Below, piece by piece: positions 1-11,812 of a stretch of 34,183 nucleotides of DNA. The first letter of the stretch is position 1. Every line of letters begins with the position of its first letter. Source of the stretch: an uncultured Gammaproteobacteria bacterium (GTDB lineage Bacteria > Pseudomonadota > Gammaproteobacteria > Pseudomonadales > Azotimanducaceae). Below the pieces are notes generated by a model that saw only the letters and a list, made by a program, of their open reading frames with translations, was not told the origin of the DNA and did no database searches. The stretch covers positions 1-34,183 of the forward strand of contig CAJXBG010000036.1 of the NCBI GenBank assembly GCA_913050215.1. Reading direction: 5' to 3'. A program made the translations under genes and the position numbers.

Positions 1-215
1 AATTCTGGGTTATAGGCTATATAAATTAAAGTTAAAGCACTTATAAAAAGAAAGACGGTGAACACGTGCCAAGAAACAACGCTTAACGATTTTGTTAATG
101 CCTCCATATCGCTATCATTTACATTACTAATATAAATTTTTCCCCCGATGAACCCATGAAACAACATTCCTACTAAAGAAAGGAAAGCCGCAATCATCAG
201 AAACCAATAATCCAT
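1..215 (-). CDS. Small membrane protein of unknown function, 3' part beyond window
   Basis: An open frame starts at ATG 215-213 and runs without a stop through the left edge (71 codons visible). It begins MDYWFLMIAAFLSLVGMLFH and has two hydrophobic stretches, about residues 4-26 and 49-69, separated by a polar loop with a GGKIY motif, so it is probably an integral inner-membrane protein. It lies 28 bases downstream of the glmS stop on the same strand and may be the last gene of the glmU-glmS transcript. The Shine-Dalgarno sequence is weak (AAAG about 5 bases before the ATG). I do not recognise the family and assign no function. The regular helix-loop-helix hydropathy and the absence of stops argue for a real gene. 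Confidence 0.6.
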   Translation of the reverse strand, partial: MDYWFLMIAAFLSLVGMLFHGFIGGKIYISNVNDSDMEALTKSLSVVSWHVFTVFLFISALTLIYIAYNPE

Positions 216-243
216 TTTACTTTATATCAATAAGAAACATAAA

Positions 244-2085
244 CTACTCTACCGTAACCGACTTCGCGAGATTCCGCGGCTGATCAACGTCAGTACCTTT
301 AAACACCGCCACGTGGTAAGAAAGTAGCTGCATAGGAATCGCGTAAACAATGGGTGAGATAATGGGATGACAGTTTGGCATTGAAACGAAAGTCATGTCG
401 TCCACTTCACCGACCGTGTCTTGGTCGCCAAAGACTATCAGTTGGCCGCCGCGTGCTCTAACCTCTTCTAGATTAGAAAGTACTTTCTCTAACAAATCGT
501 CTCCCGGGGCAACTGCAACCACAGGCATATCGTCATCAACGAGCGCTAGTGGGCCGTGTTTGAGTTCTCCAGCAGGGTAGCCTTCTGCGTGGATGTAAGA
601 TATTTCTTTTAGCTTTAGCGCTCCTTCGAGCGCAACGGGGTGATGCATACCTCTACCAAGAAACAACGCGTGATGTTTATCGACAAACTGTTCAGCTACT
701 ACTTTAATTTCTGAATCCCTCGATAAGGTCTCCTTCAACAAACCAGGTACGGAATTCAATGCAGAAACATAGCCTGCTTCATCCTCTGGAGACATACCCT
801 GACTTTTGGCTAGCGCCAGAACGAGTAACATCAGATCGGTTAATTGATTCGTAAACGCCTTGGTCGACGCGACACATATTTCGGGGCCTGCGTTAATCAT
901 CAGGCACAGATCAGATTCCCTAACGAGGCTACTATTTGGCACGTTACAAAGACAGAGCGATGCTAGGTAGTTTTCGTCCGTTGCATCTCTTAGGGCCGCG
1001 AGGGTGTCCGCAGTTTCACCAGATTGCGATATTGTCACCATAAGCGTGTTAGGTTGTACCGCAACTTTTCGATATCGAAACTCACTCGCTATCTCAACAT
1101 GACAAGGCACTCCAACAATCTGTTCACACCAATATTTTGCGACCAGACCCGTATAAAAGCTGCTGCCGCAGGCAACAATTTGTACTGCTTTGGTTTGGGA
1201 GAAAATTGACTCAGCGTCCGCCCCGAAAGCGTTAATTAGTACTTGCTTATCGGTTATTCTGCCTTCAAGGGTTCGACGAACACTGTCGGGCTGTTCGTGA
1301 ATTTCCTTCATCATGTAATGGCGATAACCGCCCTTGTCAGTGGCATCGGCCGTCGCATCTAATCGAACAATCCGACTGTCCGTGGGCACATCACTACCAC
1401 CGAAAATTTCAATCGTATCTGCCGTGATTTCAACTATCTCACCTTCATCTAGGTAGATGAATCTATCGGTTACGGGTCTGAGAGCCTGAGGGTCGGAGGC
1501 AATAAAATTTTCACCAATACCGCAACCGACAACTAATGGGCTACCCACTCTTGCCGCAATGATTTTTCCTGGATGATCAGTATGCACAACACCAACAGCA
1601 TAGGCGCCCCGGAGCAATGCTAATGCCGAGACAACGCCAGATTTGAAATCTCCATTTGATGCAACTTCACGGTGAACCAGGTGCGCAACGACTTCTGTAT
1701 CGGTCTCGGACGCAAAGACATAGCCAGCTGTTTCTAGGTCTAATCGGAGCTCATGATGGTTTTCGATAATACCATTGTGAACAACCGCTATTTTTTCTGA
1801 AGACACATGAGGGTGTGCATTGCCTTCAGTGGGTTTCCCATGGGTTGCCCAGCGAGTGTGAGCAATGCCAGTTTCGCCACGTCCAGGAGAAGTATCACTA
1901 CCTTGCTGACAAGCAGATTTTAACTCGGCAACTTTACCAACGCGCCGAACCCTTTGAAGCGCATTGTCCGCATCAACCAGTACCAGACCCGCCGAATCGT
2001 AGCCTCTGTATTCCAGTCTCTGTAATCCCTCCAGAAGAATATCGGTTACATTTCTTCTTGTTGCTGCGCCCACTATGCCACACAT
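244..2085 (-). CDS. glmS: Glutamine--fructose-6-phosphate aminotransferase (isomerizing)
   Basis: Converts fructose-6-phosphate and glutamine to glucosamine-6-phosphate, the first committed step to UDP-GlcNAc for peptidoglycan and lipid A. The 613-residue protein starts MCGIVGA, so Cys2 becomes the N-terminal nucleophile of the glutaminase (Ntn hydrolase) domain. The conserved EYRGYDSAG and HTRWATHG segments follow. The C-terminal half contains two SIS sugar-isomerase domains, with the SGET phosphate-binding motif and STKAFTNQ, and ends with the typical PRNLAKSVTVE. Its ATG is two bases after the glmU stop, and its Shine-Dalgarno (AGGGA) lies inside the glmU end, so the two are co-transcribed and probably translationally coupled. 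No glmS ribozyme is possible in a two-base gap. Confidence 0.98.
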   Translation of the reverse strand: MCGIVGAATRRNVTDILLEGLQRLEYRGYDSAGLVLVDADNALQRVRRVGKVAELKSACQQGSDTSPGRGETGIAHTRWATHGKPTEGNAHPHVSSEKIAVVHNGIIENHHELRLDLETAGYVFASETDTEVVAHLVHREVASNGDFKSGVVSALALLRGAYAVGVVHTDHPGKIIAARVGSPLVVGCGIGENFIASDPQALRPVTDRFIYLDEGEIVEITADTIEIFGGSDVPTDSRIVRLDATADATDKGGYRHYMMKEIHEQPDSVRRTLEGRITDKQVLINAFGADAESIFSQTKAVQIVACGSSFYTGLVAKYWCEQIVGVPCHVEIASEFRYRKVAVQPNTLMVTISQSGETADTLAALRDATDENYLASLCLCNVPNSSLVRESDLCLMINAGPEICVASTKAFTNQLTDLMLLVLALAKSQGMSPEDEAGYVSALNSVPGLLKETLSRDSEIKVVAEQFVDKHHALFLGRGMHHPVALEGALKLKEISYIHAEGYPAGELKHGPLALVDDDMPVVAVAPGDDLLEKVLSNLEEVRARGGQLIVFGDQDTVGEVDDMTFVSMPNCHPIISPIVYAIPMQLLSYHVAVFKGTDVDQPRNLAKSVTVE

Positions 2086-2087
2086 GC

Positions 2088-3464
2088 TTATTTGTCCCTC
2101 GGTCCTTTCCAGTTTTCAAAGATTTTCTGTCGACCTCTGCCAATCGCCAAACCACCTTTTACTTCGTGAGTAATTGTTGATCCTGCACCTATTGTCGCTC
2201 CTTCACCGATCTTAACCGGCGCAACAAGAGAGCTGTTTGAGCCAACAAACACGTCGTCGCCAATTTCCGTCAGGTGTTTGTTCACCCCGTCATAATTACA
2301 AGTAATCGTACCGGCCCCAATATTCACACCGGCACCAATTTCTGCATCGCCTAGGTAGGTCAAGTGGCTTGCCTTCGATCCCTGTCCCATCGTTGTCTTC
2401 TTTACTTCAACAAAATTACCGACGCTTACCGTATTGACAAGGTGCGTTCCCGGACGGAGTCGTGCAAAGGGCCCTACGCTGCAGTCTTCACCAATGGTTG
2501 CTTCCTCGAGCATAGAGTTGGGCTTGATCACGGAACCACCTGCGATCGTCGAATCTTTAATCACACAGTTCGATGAAATCGTGACATTATCTCCCAGAGT
2601 AACCTCGCCCTCAAAAATACAATTAACGTCAATACGCACGTTTTTACCAACGCTAAGGTTTCCTCTGATATCGATGCGCGCGGGATCAAGAATATGAACC
2701 CCTGCATCCATGAGTTTTTCAGCTTGTCGCATCTGGTATACCCTTTCCAATGCCGCTAATTGAGCGAAGTTATTAACGCCAGTTGCTTCAAGCGGGTCGT
2801 TTGTCACAATCGCCCGTACCGTACATCCGTCGTCATTCGCCAATCCGACGATGTCGGTCAATAAATACTCTTGCTGTACATTGTTCGTATCAATTCTAGC
2901 AAGCCAATCGGTCAGTAATTTGCCTGTTGTGACCATCACACCCGAATTTATTTCGTTTATCTCTTTTTGGGCTTCCGTGGCATCTTTTTCTTCAACGATG
3001 GCGCGAACCTGCTCGCCATCGCCTCTTACAATGCGACCATAATTAAAGGGATTTTCTAGATTTACTGTCAGTATACCCAGATCACAATCAGCTGAAACAA
3101 GCGTCATAATTGTTTCAACATCTATCAAGGGTGCGTCACCCAACAAAATTAGTATTCGAGCATCTTCTGCAATATCAGGTAACGCCTGCATCACAGCATG
3201 CCCCGTACCTCTCTGCTCTTCTTGAAGTACCCAGTTTATTTTACTGCGAGTAAAAGCCTGTTTAACCTGATCGGCACCATTACCGATCACAACATGAACT
3301 TGCTCAGGACTGATCCCTTGCACTGTGTCCACCAAATGTTGCAGCAGAGGACGCCCCGCGAGCGCGTGCAAAACCTTGGGTTTATCGGATTTCATTCTGC
3401 TACCCATACCGGCGGCGAGAATACAAATTTCTATTTTTTCTTTCTGATTATTTTTCACTTTCAT
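2088..3464 (-). CDS. glmU: Bifunctional GlmU: GlcN-1-P acetyltransferase / GlcNAc-1-P uridylyltransferase
   Basis: Cytoplasmic enzyme for the last two steps of UDP-GlcNAc synthesis. The 458-residue length is normal for the family. The N-terminal half is the nucleotidyltransferase, with the LAAGMGSRM...KPKVL signature near residues 17-31 and the QRGTGHA segment. The C-terminal half is a left-handed beta-helix of hexapeptide repeats, with the acetyltransferase region SHLTYLGD and the GAGTITCNYDG segment. It forms an operon with glmS. The ATG at 3464 has AAGG directly in front of it. A GTG at 3458 would be better spaced from that AAGGA, so the true start may be two codons later. Confidence 0.97.
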   Translation of the reverse strand: MKVKNNQKEKIEICILAAGMGSRMKSDKPKVLHALAGRPLLQHLVDTVQGISPEQVHVVIGNGADQVKQAFTRSKINWVLQEEQRGTGHAVMQALPDIAEDARILILLGDAPLIDVETIMTLVSADCDLGILTVNLENPFNYGRIVRGDGEQVRAIVEEKDATEAQKEINEINSGVMVTTGKLLTDWLARIDTNNVQQEYLLTDIVGLANDDGCTVRAIVTNDPLEATGVNNFAQLAALERVYQMRQAEKLMDAGVHILDPARIDIRGNLSVGKNVRIDVNCIFEGEVTLGDNVTISSNCVIKDSTIAGGSVIKPNSMLEEATIGEDCSVGPFARLRPGTHLVNTVSVGNFVEVKKTTMGQGSKASHLTYLGDAEIGAGVNIGAGTITCNYDGVNKHLTEIGDDVFVGSNSSLVAPVKIGEGATIGAGSTITHEVKGGLAIGRGRQKIFENWKGPRDK

Positions 3465-3567
3465 CCTTGAAGTTTACTCCGTTACTCGACGTCTGGGCAG
3501 AAAAATTTACCAGCCCTAACCTCTGGCTTAGCTTACAGGGCAAACGCTATGATCAAAATTTGGGCAT

Positions 3568-3597
3568 AAAAAAAGGCAGCTCCAAGCCACCTTTTTT
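3568..3597 (-). terminator. Rho-independent terminator of the atp operon
   Basis: On the minus strand, 28 bases past the atpC stop, an A-run and GGTGGCT pair with AGCTGCC and a run of seven T across a 3-base loop (two G-U wobbles in the stem). The T-tract directly follows the stem. It separates the atp operon from glmU. The A-run makes it potentially bidirectional. Confidence 0.85.
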
Positions 3598-3624
3598 GTT
3601 TGGATAAATTTACAAATCCAAAGT

Positions 3625-4047
3625 TTATCGTTTTTGTTCACGGTGTTTGCGAATCGTACGCAGCATGGCCGCCTGCTCAGCAAGGTCTGCGCTCACCCTT
3701 GAGAAATCGATGCTAGACTTGTTGTCTGCCAACTCCTGTTCGGCTTTCTTTTGCGCTTCGACGGCCGCTGCTTCATCAATATCATCGGCACGCACCGCCG
3801 TATCGGCAAGGATAGTAATCGCAGTTGGCTGAACTTCTATATAGCCGCCCGATGCGAAAAACACCTCTTCTTCTCCACCTTCGAGTCGAAGCCTGACAGG
3901 ACCCGGTTTTACGCCGCTAATTAAAGGCGTGTGTCCAGGAAAAATACCGAGCTCGCCAATTGTGCCAGAGGCAACAACCATTTCGACTAGCCCGTTAAAA
4001 ATTTCCTGCTCTGCGCTAACAATACTGCAATGTACTGTTGATGCCAT
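3625..4047 (-). CDS. atpC: F1Fo ATP synthase epsilon subunit
   Basis: Epsilon subunit of the F1 central stalk, coupling rotation to catalysis and inhibiting wasteful ATP hydrolysis. 140 residues, the usual length. The N-terminal beta-sandwich has the conserved pattern VSAEQEIFNG, GELGIFPGHTPL and FASGGYIEVQP. A C-terminal helical hairpin (about residues 88-135) is rich in Ala, Glu and Gln. Last gene of the atp operon, 61 bases after atpD and followed by a strong terminator. Confidence 0.97.
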   Translation of the reverse strand: MASTVHCSIVSAEQEIFNGLVEMVVASGTIGELGIFPGHTPLISGVKPGPVRLRLEGGEEEVFFASGGYIEVQPTAITILADTAVRADDIDEAAAVEAQKKAEQELADNKSSIDFSRVSADLAEQAAMLRTIRKHREQKR

Positions 4048-4108
4048 TCCCGTATTTCTCCTGAAGTTATCCCTTCACTTGTCGTGAACATAACTTACCA
4101 AATATGAC

Positions 4109-5584
<1,476 letters not shown>

Positions 5585-6445
5585 TTAAACAGCCGCCGCA
5601 CCACCAACTATTTCTGACAATTCCTGTGTAATTGCTGCCTGTCGTGCGTTATTCATGATGAGCTGTAGCTCATCCACCATATCGCCCGCATTATCTGTCG
5701 CATTCTTCATTGCGATCATCTTGGCTGCCTGCTCGCAGGCACCATTTTCTACAACCGCCTGATAAACCTGCGATTCAATAAATCTTGTCACCAAGCCTTC
5801 TATCAGTTGTCTTGCATCTGGCTCATAAATATAATCCCAGCGATGCTTCATTTCAGCATCTTCAGCGGGATCCAAAGGTACCAACTGACTAATTGTTGGG
5901 GTTTGAGTCATCGTATTGACAAACACATTGTTCGATAAAAATATCTTATCTACTTTGCCCGCTTCAAATGCATCAAGCATGACTTTAATACTACCGATGA
6001 GATCTGACAGGGCAGGGGACTCACTTACGTGGCTGCTTGCTGCGATCACATTACCACCGTAGCTTCGGAAAAACTGAGCGCCCTTATTACCAATCAGACA
6101 AAGATCTACTTCGACGTCCTGATCAACCCACTTTTTGATGCTGTTAACTGTTGCTTTAAGTAGGTTAATGTTTAAACCGCCACAAAGACCTTTATCAGTT
6201 GTTACCACGATATAACCGACTCTCTTGACCTCTCTTTCAATCATGAAGCCGTGACGGTATTCAGGGGAAGCATTCGCGACGTGACCAATCACGTCCTTCA
6301 TGTGATCAGAGTAGGGCCGACCACGGGCCATGCGCTCCTGGGACTTTCGCATCTTACTCGCAGCAACCATTTCCATCGCGCTGGTGATCTTTTGAGTATT
6401 CTTAATACTTCCGATCTGCTTTCTTAGTTCTTTAGCGTTTGCCAT
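5585..6445 (-). CDS. atpG: F1Fo ATP synthase gamma subunit
   Basis: Central rotor shaft of F1. 286 residues with the hallmark N-terminal helix ([21 protein letters not shown]), the mid-protein [10 protein letters not shown] signature, and the C-terminal helix ending in [19 protein letters not shown]. The two terminal helices form the coiled coil inside the alpha3-beta3 ring. It is fifth-from-last in the usual order atpA-atpG-atpD-atpC and is preceded by a hairpin between atpA and atpG. Confidence 0.98.
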   Translation of the reverse strand: MANAKELRKQIGSIKNTQKITSAMEMVAASKMRKSQERMARGRPYSDHMKDVIGHVANASPEYRHGFMIEREVKRVGYIVVTTDKGLCGGLNINLLKATVNSIKKWVDQDVEVDLCLIGNKGAQFFRSYGGNVIAASSHVSESPALSDLIGSIKVMLDAFEAGKVDKIFLSNNVFVNTMTQTPTISQLVPLDPAEDAEMKHRWDYIYEPDARQLIEGLVTRFIESQVYQAVVENGACEQAAKMIAMKNATDNAGDMVDELQLIMNNARQAAITQELSEIVGGAAAV

Positions 6446-6463
6446 ATTTCTCTCGTTAGTTCC

Positions 6464-6481
6464 ACCTGCTATTCAGCAGGT
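6464..6481 (-). repeat. Perfect 7-bp inverted repeat between atpA and atpG
   Basis: ACCTGCT and AGCAGGT pair across a 4-base loop, immediately after the atpA stop codon (6485-6483) and just upstream of the atpG ribosome-binding site. There is no T-tract, so it is not a terminator. It could be an mRNA-stability or processing hairpin that sets subunit ratios; this role is inferred. Confidence 0.6.
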
Positions 6482-6482
6482 A

Positions 6483-8027
6483 CTACCAGGTCTGAGTTGA
6501 CTTGAATGTTTCAATCGCTTTTCTCATTGTGTCGACAACTTCATCGCTGTAAACACCGTTTGCATTCACTTCATCCATAAATGCCGACTGCTCTGAGTTC
6601 ATATACGACTTCAATGCGGCTTCAAAATCCAGCACCTTGCCCACTTCAATGTCTTCAAGGAAACCCTCGTTAGCGGCAAAAAGAACCACGCCCATTTCAG
6701 CAACTGACATTGGCGCATATTGCTTTTGCTTCATCAGTTCGTTAATCCGCTCACCATGTTCAAGCTGGCGTCTCGTTGCATCGTCTAAGTCAGACGCAAA
6801 CTGAGAAAAAGCGGCTAGTTCCCGGTACTGCGCTAATGCGAGTTTAATACCACCAGAGATCTTAGACATGAACTTAACTTGGGCATCACCACCAACGCGC
6901 GAAACCGATACACCGGGATTCATCGCGGGTCGTTCGCCTGCATTAAACTTGTCGGACTCAAGGAAAATCTGTCCGTCAGTAATCGAGATTACGTTGGTCG
7001 GCACGAATGCTGATACGTCACCAGCCTGAGTCTCAATAATCGGCAATGCGGTCAACGAACCAGTCTGCCCTTTAACTTCTCCATTCGTAAACGCTTCTAC
7101 ATAATCGGCGTTAACCCGCGCTGCTCGCTCCAACAATCTTGAGTGAAGGTAGAACACATCTCCAGGGTAAGCTTCTCGTCCCGGTGGTCTACGTAGCAGC
7201 AAAGAAATTTGACGATAAGCCCAGGCCTGTTTCGTCAGATCATCATAAATAATCAGTGAATCTTCACCACGATCTCTGAAGTACTCTCCCATGGCACAGC
7301 CTGAATAGGCAGCAATGTACTGCATAGGCGCGGGATCTGAGGCACCGGCGACAACAATGATCGTATTTTCCATTGCTCCGTGTTCTTCCAGTGTTCTTAC
7401 AACATTGGCTACCGAGGAGTACTTCTGACCGATCGCGACGTAAACACACTTAATCCCAGACTTTTGCTGGTTGATAATCGCGTCAATCGCTATCGCTGTT
7501 TTACCTGTCTGACGGTCACCAATGATCAACTCTCGCTGACCCCGGCCAACCGGAATCATAGAGTCGATACACTTAAGTCCGGTTTGCACCGGCTGGTCAA
7601 CGTGTTGACGGGCAATAACGCCAGGGGCGACTTTTTCAACGGGCGAAGTCAGCGTTGTATTAATCGCGCCTTTGCCGTCGATTGGATTTCCCAGCGCATC
7701 TACTACGCGTCCAAGAAGCTCTGGTCCTACCGGCACTTCAAGAATTCTGCCGGTGCATTTAGCTGTCTGCCCTTCTCTTAGGGACTGGTAGTCACCAAGG
7801 ACAACCGCGCCAACTGAGTCGCGCTCAAGGTTCAATGCGAACCCGAAGAGGTTCCCTGGAAACTCGATCATTTCGCCGTTTTGAACGTCAGCGAGTCCGT
7901 GAATTCTGATAATACCGTCAGATACACTGACGATCGTACCTTCGTTTCTTGCTTCAGAAGAAACATCAAGCTTCTCAATTCGCTGCTTGATTATTTCGCT
8001 AATCTCAGAAGGATTTAGTTGTTGCAT
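6483..8027 (-). CDS. atpA: F1Fo ATP synthase alpha subunit
   Basis: Non-catalytic nucleotide-binding subunit of F1. 514 residues. Walker A motif GDRQTGKT at residues 170-177, [16 protein letters not shown] in the Walker B region, and the arginine-finger segment [11 protein letters not shown], which contributes to the beta catalytic site. The start [17 protein letters not shown] matches family N termini. The Shine-Dalgarno (GAGGA) lies 9 bases upstream of the ATG, inside a 12-base perfect palindrome at 8034-8045. Confidence 0.99.
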   Translation of the reverse strand: MQQLNPSEISEIIKQRIEKLDVSSEARNEGTIVSVSDGIIRIHGLADVQNGEMIEFPGNLFGFALNLERDSVGAVVLGDYQSLREGQTAKCTGRILEVPVGPELLGRVVDALGNPIDGKGAINTTLTSPVEKVAPGVIARQHVDQPVQTGLKCIDSMIPVGRGQRELIIGDRQTGKTAIAIDAIINQQKSGIKCVYVAIGQKYSSVANVVRTLEEHGAMENTIIVVAGASDPAPMQYIAAYSGCAMGEYFRDRGEDSLIIYDDLTKQAWAYRQISLLLRRPPGREAYPGDVFYLHSRLLERAARVNADYVEAFTNGEVKGQTGSLTALPIIETQAGDVSAFVPTNVISITDGQIFLESDKFNAGERPAMNPGVSVSRVGGDAQVKFMSKISGGIKLALAQYRELAAFSQFASDLDDATRRQLEHGERINELMKQKQYAPMSVAEMGVVLFAANEGFLEDIEVGKVLDFEAALKSYMNSEQSAFMDEVNANGVYSDEVVDTMRKAIETFKSTQTW

Positions 8028-8119
8028 GTCCCGTTCCTCGAGGAATGGTTAATTCAAAAGTGTATGTGTTTCCGTTATTTATATCCGGCTTCTACACCGT
8101 TTAAAGTAGCGGTTTATCT

Positions 8120-8662
8120 CTAATTCAATACTTGTGCCAATCGATCGAGCTTACCCCGGACCGAATTATCTATCACTGTGTCTTCTGTTCTGACGACGAT
8201 ACCGCCAATGAGCGCGGAATCTACACTAGCAGTAAGATTCACGTCTCTTTGAAGTCTACTTTTAAGGGCCTCTGAAAGCTTGTTACCGTCTTCATCGCTC
8301 ACTTCATAAGCACTAGTCACTTCAACATCCATGGTCTTTTCGTGATTGGCTTTCAGCAACTCAAAAATTTCAGAGATTGTAGCCATCAGACTGATGCGAC
8401 CGTTTTCTGTCAGGACGGTCACAAAGTTCCGTCCTTGTTCGCTCAGTTCGTCACCCATGATTTCGATAACTAGCTCACTCTGCTGCGCTCTGGTAAGTAA
8501 CGGATTTTCAAGCGTCGATCGTACCGCATCGTCCTGAATTGCCGCACTAAGCATACCGAGCATTCGCGACCAGTTTGCCAGGCCAGATGCTTCGTCGAGC
8601 CCCTGCGAGAATGCAGCCCGGGCATAGGGTCGAGCAATTGTCGTTAATTCTGACTCAGCCAT
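8120..8662 (-). CDS. atpH: F1Fo ATP synthase delta subunit
   Basis: Peripheral-stalk subunit (OSCP-type) that joins the b dimer to the top of F1. 180 residues, close to the family norm. Starts with the typical TIARPYARAAF segment, has a helical N-terminal domain, and ends with the conserved VDSALIGGIVVRTEDTVIDNS and a GKLDRLAQVL tail. 25-base gap after atpF, 92-base gap before atpA. Confidence 0.97.
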   Translation of the reverse strand: MAESELTTIARPYARAAFSQGLDEASGLANWSRMLGMLSAAIQDDAVRSTLENPLLTRAQQSELVIEIMGDELSEQGRNFVTVLTENGRISLMATISEIFELLKANHEKTMDVEVTSAYEVSDEDGNKLSEALKSRLQRDVNLTASVDSALIGGIVVRTEDTVIDNSVRGKLDRLAQVLN

Positions 8663-8687
8663 TACCTAATACAGTCCTATAGTTAGT

Positions 8688-9158
8688 CTAAAGTTGCGCC
8701 GCAATCTTGTTCAACATATCTTGATGAACACTTTTATCTACGCTGGTCTCCAGAATCTTCTCAGCACCCTCAATCGCAAGCTCACTCACTCTCGATCTTA
8801 GTTCTTCACGCGCTCGGTTGACCTCCTGGTCAATTTCACTCTGGGCACCCAGCTTAATTCGTTCAGCTTCTTCACCAGCCTGCGTTTTAGCTTCTTCAAC
8901 GATCTGGTTAGCACGCGTGCGGGCTTGAGCCAAAAGTTCAGCAGATTGCTTTTTTGCCTCTTCAAGTTCGTTCGCAGCAGCGTCATTTGCCGCTTCCAAC
9001 TGCTTCTCAGCGGCTGAGGCTTTTTCAAGACCGTCGGCTAATGCTTTTTGTCGTTCGCGCATTACTTGGGTCAATGGTGGCCAAACAAACTTCATGCAAA
9101 ACAACACGAACAGCACGAAAGAAATTAGCTGACCAACCATGGTTAAGTTAATAGTCAC
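8688..9158 (-). CDS. atpF: F1Fo ATP synthase b subunit
   Basis: Peripheral stalk that anchors F1 to the membrane. 156 residues: one N-terminal membrane helix (about residues 5-25, [20 protein letters not shown]), then a long charged, alanine-rich dimeric coiled coil (about 30-140), ending in a domain that binds delta. The WPPL motif after the membrane helix is typical. A single b gene is present, as in other heterotrophic gammaproteobacteria. Confidence 0.97.
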   Translation of the reverse strand: MTINLTMVGQLISFVLFVLFCMKFVWPPLTQVMRERQKALADGLEKASAAEKQLEAANDAAANELEEAKKQSAELLAQARTRANQIVEEAKTQAGEEAERIKLGAQSEIDQEVNRAREELRSRVSELAIEGAEKILETSVDKSVHQDMLNKIAAQL

Positions 9159-9206
9159 ACTTCACCTCTAGGTTCGAGAAAGATAATAGATAAAACTCGC
9201 TATTTG

Positions 9207-9437
<231 letters not shown>

Positions 9438-9502
9438 TTACTCCTACAATTGCACATCAACGTGTGTATTAACTTCTTGTATGTATTTAAAAAATATCTT
9501 GA

Positions 9503-10342
<840 letters not shown>

Positions 10343-10362
10343 TTACTCTGTTTCCTGACTTG

Positions 10363-10779
10363 CTAATTTCCTGTGCCGGCAGTTTTGGATGCGGCAAGCC
10401 CCTGATCTGAGGGAACGCTTGTCGGCCAGAACAATGGCACGAACACATGACATAGCATGCTTATTACTAGTGATGAAAAGAAGAACAATACGTCTAATGG
10501 CTTAACAAAAGCAAAGACCGCAATAAAAATAATTGCGGTCATCGCAAATTTCCCAATTTCACCGTACACCAGGCTCCTAAAGGCTTTACCTGGCGCCGAA
10601 GTGGGGCGAGTCAAATGCCATGCCATAAATGCACTAGGAAGCATCGATGACAAACCACCCAGTAAAATTGAGTAGGTTCTCACATATCCGCCTTCATCAA
10701 ATGGCAGATAAGCTAATGCGAGGCCAATTAAACCGACTAATTGAACCAACACGATTCGAAACGGGATTTTAAGAAGCAC
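10363..10779 (-). CDS. atpI: ATP synthase protein I
   Basis: First gene of the atp operon. A small membrane protein, not essential in E. coli, thought to help c-ring assembly and possibly magnesium handling. 138 residues with four hydrophobic segments (about 8-25, 36-54, 74-92, 94-117). Fast-evolving family; the call rests on the four-helix pattern and its position before atpB. Its ATG is about 27 bases downstream of a good promoter -10 element. Confidence 0.88.
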   Translation of the reverse strand: MLLKIPFRIVLVQLVGLIGLALAYLPFDEGGYVRTYSILLGGLSSMLPSAFMAWHLTRPTSAPGKAFRSLVYGEIGKFAMTAIIFIAVFAFVKPLDVLFFFSSLVISMLCHVFVPLFWPTSVPSDQGLAASKTAGTGN

Positions 10780-10805
10780 AATTACCCCTATATTCGAGCG
10801 GGCGT

Positions 10806-10834
10806 AGTATAGTGATTTAGATTACGCCATTCAA
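10806..10834 (-). promoter_or_regulatory. Sigma70-type promoter of the atp operon
   Basis: On the minus strand, TTGAAT (10834-10829) and TATACT (10811-10806) are separated by exactly 17 bases. The -10 element lies 26 bases from the atpI ATG, so the leader would be short. The gap between parB and atpI (10780-10933) contains nothing else that I can support. Confidence 0.7.
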
Positions 10835-10933
10835 CTTCAGACTGAGGTAAATCGTTACTTTTTTCCATACCAAACGAATTATGATCTCTAATAGACGAAC
10901 CTGTGATCGATTACGACGATCGGTATTACCTCG

Positions 10934-11812
10934 CTAGTCAAGATCACCAAAACGTGTGAGAACACCGTCAAGTTCATCCAGCGAGTTATAGGCGATGACC
11001 AACTTGCCTTTGCCTTTTGCACTATGCTGTATTTGGACTGGCTGTCCTAATTTCCCCGAGAGCCTATTCTCCAGATGCCGAGTGTCCGCATCGACAGACT
11101 TTCCCTTATTCTGCTTCTCCTTTGGTACACTAAGCCACAACTTCACCAATGCCTCTGCTTGGCGAACATTCAGCTGTTTCGCGGCAATCTCCTTTGCCGC
11201 CTGGCTTTGCTTTTCGTCATCAAGACTTAACAACGCCCTCGCATGACCCATTTCAATGTCTCCATGAGCCAGCATCTGAGAAACCTCGGCACTCAAATTG
11301 ATCAGCCGTAAAAAATTTGTGACGGCGGTTCTGCTTTTGCCCACGGCTTCAGCAACCTGTTGATGCGTAAGATCAAATTCCTTGATCAATCTTTGCAAGG
11401 CTATCGCCTCTTCCATCGGGTTGAGGTCTTCGCGCTGAATGTTCTCGATAAGAGACATCGCGATGGCAGACTCGTCGTTGACTTCTCGTACTATCGCTGG
11501 AATTTTCTCCAAGCCAGCTAACTGACTTGCCCGCCAGCGTCGTTCCCCCGCAATAATTTCGTATTTATTTTCGGATATCGACCTCAATACTATCGGCTGC
11601 ATGATGCCCTGAGCTTTAATTGAGGCAGCCAACTCTTGAAGCGCTTCATCTTCAATGACTTTTCTAGGCTGATACTTACCCGGCTGAATCCATTCTATCG
11701 GGACCTCCTGCAGCTTGCCCGAGACATCTTCAGGCTCAGCCTTCGCTGTTCTCGCATCGGCGCCTAATAACGCATCCAGGCCCCGACCTAGCCCTCTTTT
11801 CTTCACTACCAT
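10934..11812 (-). CDS. parB: Chromosome-partitioning protein ParB
   Basis: CTP-dependent DNA clamp that loads at parS sites and spreads to organise the origin for segregation. 292 residues. The N-terminal KRGLGRGLDALLG box (ParA interaction) is followed by the CTPase motifs, including GERRWRA at 89-95 and ENIQRED near 123-129, and a helix-turn-helix at about 148-171. The C terminus is a dimerisation domain. Its ATG overlaps the parA stop by 7 bases (ATGGTAG), implying translational coupling. Matching parS sites are present about 12 kb away inside recF. Confidence 0.97.
   Translation of the reverse strand: MVVKKRGLGRGLDALLGADARTAKAEPEDVSGKLQEVPIEWIQPGKYQPRKVIEDEALQELAASIKAQGIMQPIVLRSISENKYEIIAGERRWRASQLAGLEKIPAIVREVNDESAIAMSLIENIQREDLNPMEEAIALQRLIKEFDLTHQQVAEAVGKSRTAVTNFLRLINLSAEVSQMLAHGDIEMGHARALLSLDDEKQSQAAKEIAAKQLNVRQAEALVKLWLSVPKEKQNKGKSVDADTRHLENRLSGKLGQPVQIQHSAKGKGKLVIAYNSLDELDGVLTRFGDLD

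Noticed and set aside
301-320. CACGTGG in glmS as a parS candidate
   Set aside because: Flanking bases do not match parS; CACGTG alone is expected by chance several times in a window of this size.
2083-2092. glmS ribozyme/riboswitch upstream of glmS
   Set aside because: The gene is two bases from the glmU stop, leaving no leader, and that ribozyme is typical of Gram-positive bacteria.
1815-2180. 121-codon plus-strand open frame across the glmU-glmS junction
   Set aside because: Antisense to two conserved genes and composed of codons forced by them; no homology recognised.
7380-7781. 133-codon plus-strand open frame
   Set aside because: It lies wholly opposite atpA, which is certain; it has no independent support and is a shadow frame.
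10857-10933. Terminator after parB (GATCG/CGATC repeat near 10916)
   Set aside because: The stem is only five base pairs and no T-run follows, so I cannot support termination here.
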